Source of the DNA: CAZJRQ01 sp964548535
GTDB taxonomy: Bacteria; Bacillota; Clostridia; Oscillospirales; Ruminococcaceae
Reading direction: 5' to 3'
Assembly (NCBI GenBank): GCA_964548535.1
Contig: CAZJRQ010000001.1
Coordinates: 163,795 to 227,794, forward strand
Length of the DNA stretch: 64,000 bases
Made by a program: the position numbers and the translations under genes. The notes under the pieces are model-generated. The model did no database searches. It had not been told where the DNA came from and was given only the letters and a program-made list of their open reading frames with translations. This document shows, piece after piece, positions 1-8,789 of the stretch; position 1 is the stretch's first letter, and the number at the start of each line of letters is the position of its first letter.

Positions 1-641
1 TCAGTACGCTTTTCTTCCATAAGATGATATCCCCACCTACATGGTTGTGCGCATTCGCCGCGATTAGCATCACGATTGACAAGATATTGCGACAGCAAAC
101 AGCGACCTGAAAAACTAACACACATCGCACCATGAACAAAGGCTTCAATTTCTAAATCTTTAGGAGTCTTTGCACGAATTTCAGCAATTTCTTCAAGTGA
201 CAGTTCTCTTGCTAAAACTACTCTCTTAGCTCCCATGTTATAAAATTCATTTGCAGTTACATAATTTACAATTCCGGCCTGTGTTGAAACGTGTATTTCC
301 ATATTTGGAGCATATTTTTTTACAAGTGAAAAAACGCCAATATCATTCACTATTAAAGCATCAACATTTGCATCAACTGCATCTTTGACAAATTCCTCAA
401 AGTGAACAATTTCATTATTATGCGGTAATGTGTTGCACGTCATATAAAGTTTTTTCTCACGCTTATGAGTTTCCTCAACTGCTTTTTTAAGCAGTTGAGA
501 ATCAAAATTTGCAGACGCGGCACGCATACCAAACATAGTGCCTCCAAGATATACAGCATCTGCACCAAAATCTAGTGCAGCGTGTAATCTTTCCATATCG
601 CCAACTGGTGATAAAATTTCAAGATTATTTATATCAGACAT
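1..641 (-). CDS. U32 family peptidase/hydroxylase-like protein, 3' end outside window
   Basis: Translating from the ATG at 641 gives an uninterrupted reading frame of about 213 codons to base 1. It opens with NNLEILSPVGDMERLHAAL, typical of the U32 (YrrO/YrrN, UbiU-like) family. It contains the U32 signature: EAFVHGAMC, then a Cys four residues on in SFSGRC, then a second Cys pair in NRGECAQPCRW. Members carry an iron-sulfur cluster and act in RNA or cofactor modification or as collagenase-like peptidases; the exact substrate cannot be read here. The gene lies 24 bases after mltG and ends the thyX-started minus-strand series. The C-terminal part is missing only because the window ends. Confidence 0.9.
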   Translation of the reverse strand, partial: MSDINNLEILSPVGDMERLHAALDFGADAVYLGGTMFGMRAASANFDSQLLKKAVEETHKREKKLYMTCNTLPHNNEIVHFEEFVKDAVDANVDALIVNDIGVFSLVKKYAPNMEIHVSTQAGIVNYVTANEFYNMGAKRVVLARELSLEEIAEIRAKTPKDLEIEAFVHGAMCVSFSGRCLLSQYLVNRDANRGECAQPCRWGYHLMEEKRT

Positions 642-665
642 CCCAAGATCCTCTCTAAAATGATA

Positions 666-2126
666 TTAAGCTAATCCAGCCTTCTTTAAGTTCTTCTCAT
701 GCTCTTCAAGAGTTTTAGCGAAATAACTCTTACCTGTTTCAAGATTATTACAGAAATAATAGTAATCGGTTTTTTCAGGATTAAGAACAGCATTTATTGC
801 TTCAATTCCAGGATTACATACTGGTCCTGCTGGAAGTCCCTTACATGAATAAGTATCATAGCTATCAGTATAATGCTCAATTGACGCATCATTATCTGCA
901 ACTTTATCAATTACTCTATCAATATATCTCTTTGTAGCATCAGACTGCAGTGTTGGAAATGTATTAGAATCATCCAAACGATTCATAAATACTGACGCAA
1001 CTTTAGGCATTTCTTCAACAGAATTTGCCTCCCACTGTATAATCGATGCAAGTGTGATTACCTCACTAAGTGTCATATTCTTTTCTTGCATTTTAATATA
1101 CATACTATCAGTAATCTTGCTTTCAAAATGTTCACGAACAATTTTTGTTACGTTATAACCGCTGTCGCCAACATAAAATTCATATGTATCTGGGAAGAAA
1201 AAACCTTCCATTCTGTAGAAAGAATCAGCATTGTCATCAATTTTATTTTCAAAGTCAAAGCCCTGCAACTTATTAAAATTGAATAAGAACTCATCAGCAC
1301 TACAAACTTCATTCTCTTCTAACAGATTTGCAATGTCCAACAAAGTTGAACCTTCTGGGAATGTCAATGAAACAGTTTTATAATTCTCACGCATTTCTGC
1401 TAATCTTCCAACAACACCCGCATATCCCAAAGCTGGGTTTAAAGTGATATCTCCAGGGTAAATAGCGGCTGGACTCTTAAGTTTCATAGCAACTTTAAAT
1501 AAAAATTTATTCTCAATGATATCATTATCAACCAAAATCTGTGCAATATCATCAGTTGAGGAATTTTTAGGAATGTTAAACGTTACATCATTTTCACTTT
1601 TGCCAACGCCCAAATATTCCATGCCTAAATTAATACCACCAATAGCCATAATCAACGAAATTGTAAGAATAAAAACAACTAAAATCAGTCCAGAAAAAAT
1701 TGAATGATTTACTTTTCCTTTTTTCTTTTTGTTTTTCTTCTTGCTGCTTTTTTTCTTGCTTGCCATTTGTGAATTATTTTTAGCATTAGAATTGCTTTTA
1801 ACTGAAGGAGCTTTTTTAGGTTCAACAGTGTCTTTTGCACTTTCAACCTCATCTTCCGGCACTTCAATAGATTCATCAGTTGCAGAATCATCTACTTCAG
1901 CTTTTTTTTCGTCAGTTTTTTCAGATTCCTTATCAGTATGTAAATCATTTGCTACTGGTTGGATAGTTTTATCTGTAATATCTTTAGCTTTATCTTCTAA
2001 AATAATATCACTAGATGTATCTTCAACAGAATCTTGATGAACATCTCTCGGCGGTGTTTTCAATTCATTTTTCTTTGCATTGACATCATTAATAATATCG
2101 TCAATATTGAAATCCTTATCATCCAT
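666..2126 (-). CDS. mltG: Endolytic murein transglycosylase MltG (YceG-like)
   Basis: This 486-residue protein cuts nascent peptidoglycan glycan strands at the outer face of the membrane and so sets strand length. Residues 1-140 form a charged, Asp/Glu/Lys-rich cytoplasmic tail ending in a dense Lys cluster (about 124-137). One membrane segment follows (about 143-166), then the extracellular YceG domain. The family motif EGFFFPDTYEF is at 307-317. The expected catalytic Glu is E366, in IIQWEAN just before KVASVFMNRL. The tail is much longer than in E. coli MltG; long tails occur in other Gram-positive MltG proteins. It follows the 5-formyl-THF cyclo-ligase by 18 bases. Confidence 0.95.
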   Translation of the reverse strand: MDDKDFNIDDIINDVNAKKNELKTPPRDVHQDSVEDTSSDIILEDKAKDITDKTIQPVANDLHTDKESEKTDEKKAEVDDSATDESIEVPEDEVESAKDTVEPKKAPSVKSNSNAKNNSQMASKKKSSKKKNKKKKGKVNHSIFSGLILVVFILTISLIMAIGGINLGMEYLGVGKSENDVTFNIPKNSSTDDIAQILVDNDIIENKFLFKVAMKLKSPAAIYPGDITLNPALGYAGVVGRLAEMRENYKTVSLTFPEGSTLLDIANLLEENEVCSADEFLFNFNKLQGFDFENKIDDNADSFYRMEGFFFPDTYEFYVGDSGYNVTKIVREHFESKITDSMYIKMQEKNMTLSEVITLASIIQWEANSVEEMPKVASVFMNRLDDSNTFPTLQSDATKRYIDRVIDKVADNDASIEHYTDSYDTYSCKGLPAGPVCNPGIEAINAVLNPEKTDYYYFCNNLETGKSYFAKTLEEHEKNLKKAGLA

Positions 2127-2144
2127 ACTTTAGTATCTTCCTTT

Positions 2145-2723
2145 CTAATTATCTATTTTTATAATCTCTTTTTCTGTTATAATAAAATCAACAGGCACAT
2201 CAAATTCATCATTACAAAGCTTATCAGTAATGCAATTTTGATAACACAATCCAATTTTTTTACCACAATAATTACTTAAAAATCTATCATAAAAACCTTT
2301 GCCATATCCCAGTCTATATCCAGATAAATCATAAGACAAAGCTGGAACAATGCAAAGTGAATTATCAAGTTTATTTTCTTTAACACAATATTCTTTTGGC
2401 TCTAAAATCTTAAAATTACCAATTTTAAGATCATCAAATGAATTTATTTTATAAAAATTCATGATGTTTGTTTTCGGCACACATCTTGGAACACACAATT
2501 CTTTTCCGTCTTTTAATGCCTTATCAATTATTAATCTAGTATCAACTTCGATATCTGAAGACACATAAGCCAAAATTTTATTATGTGTTTTATATTCACT
2601 TGAATTTAGAAATTTCATAGCAATTTCTAAATCACAAGATTTCTTTTCTTCATAGTCAAGTTCTTTTCTAATTAATATATGTTTTTTTCGCAATGCGTTT
2701 TTTTCTTGAAATTCTAAATGCAT
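2145..2723 (-). CDS. 5-formyltetrahydrofolate cyclo-ligase
   Basis: This 192-residue protein matches the 5-formyl-THF cyclo-ligase (MTHFS, YgfA/YqgN) family. These enzymes use ATP to convert 5-formyl-THF to 5,10-methenyl-THF, returning a stored folate to the one-carbon pool. The diagnostic C-terminal motif GYRLGYGKGFYDRFL is present (about 136-150), and the N-terminal basic stretch ALRKKHILIRKEL is where the substrate/ATP Lys and Arg lie. Length is normal for the family. The start overlaps the end of the DJ-1 gene by 10 bases, suggesting translational coupling. Folate supply fits the upstream thyX, which consumes methylene-THF. Confidence 0.93.
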   Translation of the reverse strand: MHLEFQEKNALRKKHILIRKELDYEEKKSCDLEIAMKFLNSSEYKTHNKILAYVSSDIEVDTRLIIDKALKDGKELCVPRCVPKTNIMNFYKINSFDDLKIGNFKILEPKEYCVKENKLDNSLCIVPALSYDLSGYRLGYGKGFYDRFLSNYCGKKIGLCYQNCITDKLCNDEFDVPVDFIITEKEIIKIDN

Positions 2724-3256
2724 TGCATCGCAGCCTCAAGTTCATCAGATTTTTCTTTGTCAACTAGCAATTCAACTAGCTTTAACCCAAACTTGATACA
2801 TGCACCAGCACCTTTTGATGTGACAAACTTATCATCAACAACAACTAAATTAGAACTAAGTTGTGCACCAGTCAAATATTTTTCAAACCCTGGAAAACAA
2901 GTAGCATTTCTGCCATTTAAAAGCCCCTTATTTCCTAAAATTTTTGGTGCGGCACAAATTGCAGCAACATATTTGTTATTATTAACGCAAAAATCAATAC
3001 TGCTCTGCACTATATCAGAATTCTCCAAATTATCAGCGCCAGGCATTCCACCAGGTAAAACTATCATATCAACATCTTCAGAAAGATTAATCTTATCAGC
3101 TGTAGTATCTGTTTTCACTGTAATTTCATGAGCTGCAGTTATTTGATTAGATCCAATTCCAACGGTTTTTACATCAACACCGGCACGTCGTAAAATATCG
3201 ATTGGTGCAATCGCTTCCAATTCCTCAAAACCATTAGCTAAAAAAACATATACCAT
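2714..3256 (-). CDS. DJ-1/PfpI family protein
   Basis: This is a 180-residue cytosolic protein of the DJ-1 subfamily of the class I glutamine amidotransferase-like fold. The nucleophile-elbow cysteine is C101 in AAICAAPKILG. The acidic partner equivalent to DJ-1 Glu18 is E14 in GFEELEAI. Relatives are reported as glyoxalase/deglycase or chaperone-like stress proteins; the activity of this one cannot be assigned from sequence. It lies 24 bases after the DUF2156 gene and overlaps the next gene by 10 bases, so it is probably transcribed with the thyX-tmk group. Confidence 0.92.
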   Translation of the reverse strand: MVYVFLANGFEELEAIAPIDILRRAGVDVKTVGIGSNQITAAHEITVKTDTTADKINLSEDVDMIVLPGGMPGADNLENSDIVQSSIDFCVNNNKYVAAICAAPKILGNKGLLNGRNATCFPGFEKYLTGAQLSSNLVVVDDKFVTSKGAGACIKFGLKLVELLVDKEKSDELEAAMQCI

Positions 3257-3279
3257 AAGAAACCCTCCAAAACGCTATA

Positions 3280-4185
3280 TTATTTGAACTCAACATAATA
3301 TTTCTCAAGCAGAAAAGCTGGATTATACGAAAGCTTTGATTTTCTCAGACCTTCAATACCTAAGTCCTCTTCTCTATTTATATATTTAAAATCGCTGGTG
3401 TTTGCCTTAGCAAATTCATTTGCAATTGTAGGATAAGCACCTTGAACCCCTTTTAAAGCCTTTTCTATATGAACCACAAATGTATCTGTATTTAGTTTTT
3501 CACCAATTGTGAAACCTACCATTTTTCCATCGGATTTCAATATTCCGCCTTTTAAATTAAGATACTCAAAATTCGAAAAATACTGATATATCGCAAACTG
3601 CTCTACCACTGCTGAAAAATCATCATAAGATTGATTTTCATTATAAAAATCAGCAGCAAAAGATACACACTGATCAAAATCATCTGCCGTAAGTGGCTCA
3701 AATGACCATTCCTTATCCTTAAATCGCTTTATATGATTTCGCTTTCCATGATATTTTTTACCTTTAAGCTCAATTAAATCGCTCGAATTATACATATAAT
3801 CAAAATAATCACGATCAGCTTTCACATCAATTTTATCACCATAATACTCAGACATCCACCTAATATTTTCAGCATTAACAGATGCTATTGCAAGTTTTTT
3901 ACCCTGCTTCTCAACAAAATCCTTCAAGTCAGAAAATAAACGTACATACTTTTCCATCCCGGCACTATCACACTTGACTCCAGAAGGAAACGTAAAAACA
4001 GGATTACCATCATAAAAAGAACAACAAATATAAAACTCCTTATATGATGCTATTAATGTATCACTAAGTCGCCTCCACGCTAAATTATTAGCAAACGAAT
4101 ACTCGCAACCTCTAAAATCAGAAATTGCTAACTTGTCATTTATCCAATCTCTATCGCTAAGTTTTATCTCTCTAAAATCAAACAT
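3280..4185 (-). CDS. DUF2156 family protein (LPG-synthase C-terminal-like acyl/aminoacyl transferase fold)
   Basis: This 301-residue protein resembles the DUF2156 family, the GNAT-like double domain found at the C-terminus of lysyl-phosphatidylglycerol synthases. Here it stands alone without the membrane part. Recognisable features are the N-terminal CEYSFANNLAW segment, the basic GKKYHGKRNHIKRF stretch, and the C-terminal AKANTSDFKYINREEDLG followed by GLRKSKLSYNP. Stand-alone members are widespread in Clostridia and their substrate is unknown. It sits 16 bases after tmk. No signal peptide or transmembrane segment is seen. Confidence 0.85.
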   Translation of the reverse strand: MFDFREIKLSDRDWINDKLAISDFRGCEYSFANNLAWRRLSDTLIASYKEFYICCSFYDGNPVFTFPSGVKCDSAGMEKYVRLFSDLKDFVEKQGKKLAIASVNAENIRWMSEYYGDKIDVKADRDYFDYMYNSSDLIELKGKKYHGKRNHIKRFKDKEWSFEPLTADDFDQCVSFAADFYNENQSYDDFSAVVEQFAIYQYFSNFEYLNLKGGILKSDGKMVGFTIGEKLNTDTFVVHIEKALKGVQGAYPTIANEFAKANTSDFKYINREEDLGIEGLRKSKLSYNPAFLLEKYYVEFK

Positions 4186-4201
4186 ATTATTTTATTCTAC
4201 C

Positions 4202-4870
4202 TCATACGGAATTTATACATTCCAAAATTTCTCTAGTTATGTGTTCTATAGCAAGTGGCTTTTCGCCATCGCTACAGTTAACTATTTTCCACCCCATTTT
4301 ATTAGAAGCATACAGCGCAGCTTCCCTACATCTCTCAAGAAATTTAATATTTGCCTCATGAATATCCTTTTTATTCTCATCTCCGCTATAACGCTTTGAC
4401 ATCAATTTCTGAGATATTTCGATTGGCATATCCAAAAAAATCACACTGTCAGGTCTTGGCAAACCAAGCCTAACATATTCGTAATCGCATAGCCATTCAA
4501 TATATTCATTCCAACAAGATTTATCAAGCTTTACCATTTGGTAAATACAATTTGATGTTACATATCTTGCCGCTAATATAAGTGACCCATTTTTATAATC
4601 ATTTTCCCAAAACTTTTTATAGCTTGCATATCTATCCACAGCATAAAAACTCGACGCTGCATAAGCATTTACCTCGTCGGCATTATCTGAAAACTCTCCG
4701 TTTAGATACATTTTGACAAGTGTTGATGACTGCTGCTCATAGTCTGGAAAACTAATAGCTTTAAGTTTAACACCACTTGATATTAGAAGTTTCGAAACCA
4801 AATCAAACTGCGTTGATTTTCCACTGCCATCTAATCCTTCAATTACTATTAAACGCGGCTTATTTGACAT
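4202..4870 (-). CDS. tmk: Thymidylate kinase
   Basis: This 222-residue enzyme phosphorylates dTMP to dTDP. The P-loop GLDGSGKST lies at residues 12-20, a DRY-type motif appears in VDRYASYKKFW, and the LID-like region holds KRYSGDENKKDIHE. Its start codon overlaps the end of thyX by 11 bases, so dTMP synthesis and phosphorylation are coupled in one transcript. The sequence is more divergent than the tmk usually found near holB, but the P-loop and DRY context make the family clear. Confidence 0.9.
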   Translation of the reverse strand: MSNKPRLIVIEGLDGSGKSTQFDLVSKLLISSGVKLKAISFPDYEQQSSTLVKMYLNGEFSDNADEVNAYAASSFYAVDRYASYKKFWENDYKNGSLILAARYVTSNCIYQMVKLDKSCWNEYIEWLCDYEYVRLGLPRPDSVIFLDMPIEISQKLMSKRYSGDENKKDIHEANIKFLERCREAALYASNKMGWKIVNCSDGEKPLAIEHITREILECINSV

Positions 4871-5633
4871 TTTTAAGCTCCTTAAAATTCTTTATAACCT
4901 CATTCATTTTTCCGCAAGTCATCTTACCCTCAGGGCACTTACCGTCTCTAACACAAGCAGGTCCAGCATTTTTAAATACAGTTGGTGCAACTTGACAGCA
5001 AAGTCTTAACATCTCTGTAGCAACTGCTCTAATCTCCCACTGTGCTCTATTACAGCATCTAAGCTTAAAGAAATTAATCAGTGAACGAGCATTCATAGTA
5101 ACAATCATCTTAGTATTGCAGGCGTTTGGAAGCACAAATCTTGCATCTTCAATAGCTTTTTTTTGCGCTCTTTGTTTAGCCGTTTTTTCGTTAAATCCCT
5201 CAGATATAAACGTTTTATAATGATTATCTTTCAAAATATCAGCAAGCTTATTATAAGTTTCTATTGAAGATTTCATTTGTTCATTGAAAATTTCCAAAGC
5301 TGTTTCGTCATTAGAAATCTCTGGAGGAGTCACAAACTTAAAATTAGTTTCCTCAACATATCTTTGACTTTGAACAGAAAAAGAAGCAATTCTATGTCTA
5401 GTTACTTCAGCAAGAAAAGAGCGAGAAACTTCTTCAATCCCAAAAGTAAAAGAGATATGCTCAATAGGACTTTCATGTCCAATTGAAGCAAGCATTTCAA
5501 GAAAACTTTCAACCTTTTCGTCAGTCAAACCATCCATTAGCGAATCAATATCACTGCTAGCATAGCAAAGCTTAGCCGCTGTAGCAATTATTTTTTCTGG
5601 ATTTGGAGTATGTGTAATTAAAGCAACCTTCAT
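4860..5633 (-). CDS. thyX: FAD-dependent thymidylate synthase ThyX
   Basis: This 257-residue enzyme makes dTMP from dUMP using methylene-THF and FAD/NADPH. The ThyX signature RHR-x7-S is intact: R79, H80, R81 and S89, followed by QRY. HESPIEH, another conserved ThyX stretch, is at 53-59. The protein ends in a Cys-containing tail with CVRDGKCPEGKMTCGK, as in other clostridial ThyX. A ribosome binding site (GGGGGAT) precedes the ATG. It is the first gene after the promoter at 5685-5713 and overlaps tmk. Confidence 0.97.
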   Translation of the reverse strand: MKVALITHTPNPEKIIATAAKLCYASSDIDSLMDGLTDEKVESFLEMLASIGHESPIEHISFTFGIEEVSRSFLAEVTRHRIASFSVQSQRYVEETNFKFVTPPEISNDETALEIFNEQMKSSIETYNKLADILKDNHYKTFISEGFNEKTAKQRAQKKAIEDARFVLPNACNTKMIVTMNARSLINFFKLRCCNRAQWEIRAVATEMLRLCCQVAPTVFKNAGPACVRDGKCPEGKMTCGKMNEVIKNFKELKNVK

Positions 5634-5684
5634 CTTATTATATCCCCCTGAAAATTAATTAAACAACTAAAACATATTTATAAC

Positions 5685-5713
5685 ATTATATCATTTTTTT
5701 TTTGATAAGTCAA
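5685..5713 (-). promoter_or_regulatory. Sigma-A promoter of the thyX operon
   Basis: On the minus strand TTGACT and TATAAT are separated by exactly 17 bases. The -10 ends about 50 bases before the thyX ATG. The -35 touches the recN terminator, so the two units are cleanly separated. Confidence 0.8.
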
Positions 5714-5714
5714 C

Positions 5715-5740
5715 AAAAAAGGCGGTTTTTTACTGCCTTT
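5715..5740 (-). terminator. Rho-independent terminator after recN
   Basis: On the minus strand AAAGGC-A-GT and AC-C-GCCTTT form a hairpin with one mismatch and an A-rich loop, followed by a T run. It starts nine bases after the recN stop codon. Confidence 0.8.
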
Positions 5741-5748
5741 AAATGATA

Positions 5749-7413
5749 TTATTCTATGTCTTTTAATAATTGCTCCGCATTTTCTAGCATAAGCGGTGTT
5801 ATGTTTTCACCACCCATTATGCGGGCAATTTCATATTTACGCTCTTCGAAATCCAGACTTTTTACTGTTGTCACAGTTCTTTCTTCCACAATGTTTTTCT
5901 CAATAAGCAGGTGATTATCTGCCATTACCGCCATTTGAGCAAGATGTGTAACACAAATAACCTGTCTATATTTGGATATCTGCTTTAGTTTTAAGCCGAT
6001 TTTTTGAGCAGCTCGTCCGCTTACACCAGTATCGATTTCATCAAAAATTAGTGTTCCGATGCTATCTTTATCAGCGATTACGTTCTTCAAAGCTAACATG
6101 ATACGTGAAAGCTCACCACCTGATGCAATTTTAGCAATAGGCTTAGGTTCTTCGCCAACATTGGCAGAAATAAGAAATTCAATTGTATCCATACCGTTCA
6201 GTGTCAGCTTGCCAACCTTTTGCTCAACAACCAGTTTCACTTTTGGCATATTTAAAAACTCTAGCTCTTCTGTTACCTGTGTAATGAACTTTTCCGACGC
6301 TTTTTTTCTAAATGCAGAAAGATCCTTTGCTTTTTTGGATACTTCAGAAAGAAGCTTATCTTTTTTAGCGATTAAGTCTGACAAGTCCTGTTCGCTATTA
6401 AGTAAATCATCAAGTTCATTTTTTGATTTATCCAGCGTATTCAAAACATCACTAAGATCAGGTCCAAATTTCTTTTTAATCTTCTTTAGTTCCTCGTAAC
6501 GTCTGTTTAAATAATCATATCTTTTAGGATCAACTTCTAGCTTATTAAGCAAGGATGACAGCTCTTCAGCAATATCTGCGAGTTCAATTTGTGCCGATGA
6601 CAATCTGCTAGAAATAGGATCTAACGCCGACCAGACATCCGTATAATTAGAAACCGAATTATTAGCATCTAAAACTAACTCAACTGCACCAGCATTATCG
6701 TCATTTCCGTTAAGAATTTGATTTGCCGACATTATCGCATCATATAAAATAACTGAGTTTTTAGAAAGCTCCAGCTCTTCATCAACTTGAACATCTTCAT
6801 CCTCTAAAATATTCAGACTCTCTATTTCTTCAATAGTTTGCTCAAGTTCTTCAATTTTAAAAGCTTTTTTATTTGCATCAACATTAAGCTGATTAATTTT
6901 TCTAGCGAGTTGTTGCAGTTCCTTAAAAGATTTTTGATATGCTAAAACCATATCTCCAGCATCAGCGAAATTATCTATAATATATATGTGCTTTTCGGGT
7001 GCCATAAGTATTTGATTATCATGCTGACCATGAATATTTACAAGAAGTTCACCGATCTCACGCAGAACAGATACATTCACGCTTCGTGAATTAACTCTTG
7101 CTACACTTCCACCATCATATCTAATTTCTCTAGTCAAAAACAACTGCCCGTCATCATGAGAAATACCTATCTCATCAAGCTTTTCAAGCACATGATTATC
7201 CATATCAGTGAATTCAGCGGAAATAATTGCCTTATCAGCACCAGTTCTAACTATATCTTTTGTTACTCTTTGACCAAGAATTGCATTAATTCCATTAATC
7301 AAAATCGATTTTCCTGCACCAGTTTCGCCTGTAAAAACATTCAAATTATTTGTAAACTCAATATTCGCACTTTGTATAACTGCGAGATTTTCTATATATA
7401 ATTCTTTTAACAT
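5749..7413 (-). CDS. recN: DNA repair protein RecN
   Basis: RecN is an SMC-like ATPase that gathers at double-strand breaks. The protein has 554 residues from the ATG at 7413, which I prefer because the longer frame would need a TTG and an AAGGA site lies 10 bases before this ATG. Walker A GETGAGKS is near residue 30. A long central coiled coil follows. The ABC signature ASGGELSRI is near 430, and Walker B LIFDEIDTG near 455. It follows argR by about 20 bases, the order known from Bacillus. The spoIVB-spo0A pair usually found after recN is absent; a terminator and thyX follow instead. Confidence 0.97.
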   Translation of the reverse strand: MLKELYIENLAVIQSANIEFTNNLNVFTGETGAGKSILINGINAILGQRVTKDIVRTGADKAIISAEFTDMDNHVLEKLDEIGISHDDGQLFLTREIRYDGGSVARVNSRSVNVSVLREIGELLVNIHGQHDNQILMAPEKHIYIIDNFADAGDMVLAYQKSFKELQQLARKINQLNVDANKKAFKIEELEQTIEEIESLNILEDEDVQVDEELELSKNSVILYDAIMSANQILNGNDDNAGAVELVLDANNSVSNYTDVWSALDPISSRLSSAQIELADIAEELSSLLNKLEVDPKRYDYLNRRYEELKKIKKKFGPDLSDVLNTLDKSKNELDDLLNSEQDLSDLIAKKDKLLSEVSKKAKDLSAFRKKASEKFITQVTEELEFLNMPKVKLVVEQKVGKLTLNGMDTIEFLISANVGEEPKPIAKIASGGELSRIMLALKNVIADKDSIGTLIFDEIDTGVSGRAAQKIGLKLKQISKYRQVICVTHLAQMAVMADNHLLIEKNIVEERTVTTVKSLDFEERKYEIARIMGGENITPLMLENAEQLLKDIE

Positions 7414-7434
7414 ATCTATCAAATCCTTGCAAAA

Positions 7435-7896
7435 TTATCGGTTTGTTACTAAACTAAGTTCTTTTACCAATCGCGATGCATCTTTTTCCGTTCGCATAAG
7501 CATGAAAATCGTGTCATCACCAGCAATTGTACCCACAATATTTTCTAGATCAGCATTGTCGAGCTTTGCGCAAACAGCCTGTGCCATTCCAGTATGACAC
7601 TTAACCACGACCGTATTTACAGCATAATCAACAGAAACTACTGCATCTGAAAGCAATTTTAAAATCATGCTATCCTTTTGATCAATATAATTTCTCTTCA
7701 AAACCGGAACAGCATATTTGTAATTTCCAGATGCTACGCAGGTTTTAATAAGAGCTAACTCTTTTATATCCCGTGAAACAGTAGCTTGAGTTACATCACA
7801 ATTATTTTCAGCCAAAATTTTCTGTAAATCTTCTTGAGTGCTAATGTTATTTTCAGATACCAACTTCAAAATCAAATTATGTCTTTTATTTTTCAT
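7435..7896 (-). CDS. argR: Arginine repressor ArgR
   Basis: This 153-residue transcription factor has an N-terminal winged helix (about 1-70) with TQATVSRDIKEL, the ArgR recognition-helix signature. The C-terminal domain (about 80-150) forms hexamers and binds arginine; GTIAGDDTIFML is the typical ligand/oligomer motif. It regulates arginine synthesis and breakdown genes, none of which lie in this window. It sits between nadK and recN, four bases after nadK, as in many Firmicutes. Confidence 0.97.
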   Translation of the reverse strand: MKNKRHNLILKLVSENNISTQEDLQKILAENNCDVTQATVSRDIKELALIKTCVASGNYKYAVPVLKRNYIDQKDSMILKLLSDAVVSVDYAVNTVVVKCHTGMAQAVCAKLDNADLENIVGTIAGDDTIFMLMRTEKDASRLVKELSLVTNR

Positions 7897-7899
7897 ATT

Positions 7900-8778
7900 C
7901 TAATTCTCCTCCAAAGTTTCTTTTAAAGGCTGCATAAGTTTTTTATTTATCGATGTAAAAAAGCTTCCACCGGTTATATCAATTATTGATAAGTATAAAT
8001 CAGACTTAGAAATTCGTATAAGTTCAGTGTTAGAAAGCTTATAAACAATATTTCCGTCAACATTTACAACTGAATTAGTATTGTTGTTACAGTGGCATTT
8101 AACCTCTAAAACACTATCAGGCAAAAGCAACATTGAACGAGCAAAAAGTGAATGCGGACAAATCTGTGTAAATTCGATACACTCCATATTCGGCTCAATA
8201 ATTGGACCTCCCGCTGACAATGAATAAGCTGTTGCACCTGTAGCAGTAGAAAAAATAATTCCGTCAGCCCTAAGCGATGATATAACTTGTCCGCTTTTAG
8301 TTACTTCAAAATCCACAATTTTGCAATCATCACTCTTGCTTATAACGACATCATTTAAAGCATTAAAATCAAGCAAAACTCCATTATCGCAAATAACCTC
8401 AACCTTTAACATCATTCTCCTACTAAGTGTATATTTACCGTGACACAAACACCTAAGCATCTCGAGTTCACTGTGTTCAAGTGAAGCCATAAACCCAAGT
8501 CTTCCACAATTTATACCTAGTATAGGTTTATCATAAACAGCTGCTATATTAGCACATTTTAATATTGTTCCGTCACCGCCGATAACTACCACAATATCTG
8601 AGCTTTTGACGCATATATCTTCATCAGAAAAATTTATATAACCAAGCAGAGAAAACTCACGCTGATAGCATTTATCCATATAAATTGAAACATTCTCTTG
8701 ATTTAAAATCTGACAAGCACCAATAGTATACTCCCTGCAATTAGTCTTATCAAGATTTGGGAAAATATATGCGTTCAT
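7900..8778 (-). CDS. nadK: NAD kinase
   Basis: This 292-residue enzyme phosphorylates NAD to NADP. The family motif GGDGT is at 67-71, with the NE/D-type motif in ALNDVVISK and the glycine-rich ATGATAYSLSAGGP stretch in the C-terminal domain. Length and motif order are normal. It lies between tlyA and argR in a closely packed operon, and there is a GGTG-type ribosome binding site before the ATG at 8778. Confidence 0.97.
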   Translation of the reverse strand: MNAYIFPNLDKTNCREYTIGACQILNQENVSIYMDKCYQREFSLLGYINFSDEDICVKSSDIVVVIGGDGTILKCANIAAVYDKPILGINCGRLGFMASLEHSELEMLRCLCHGKYTLSRRMMLKVEVICDNGVLLDFNALNDVVISKSDDCKIVDFEVTKSGQVISSLRADGIIFSTATGATAYSLSAGGPIIEPNMECIEFTQICPHSLFARSMLLLPDSVLEVKCHCNNNTNSVVNVDGNIVYKLSNTELIRISKSDLYLSIIDITGGSFFTSINKKLMQPLKETLEEN

Positions 8779-8789
8779 TTTAATTCACC

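Noticed and set aside
6059..6499. 146-codon plus-strand open frame
   Set aside because: Antisense to recN, no start signal, composition is that of a reversed coding strand.
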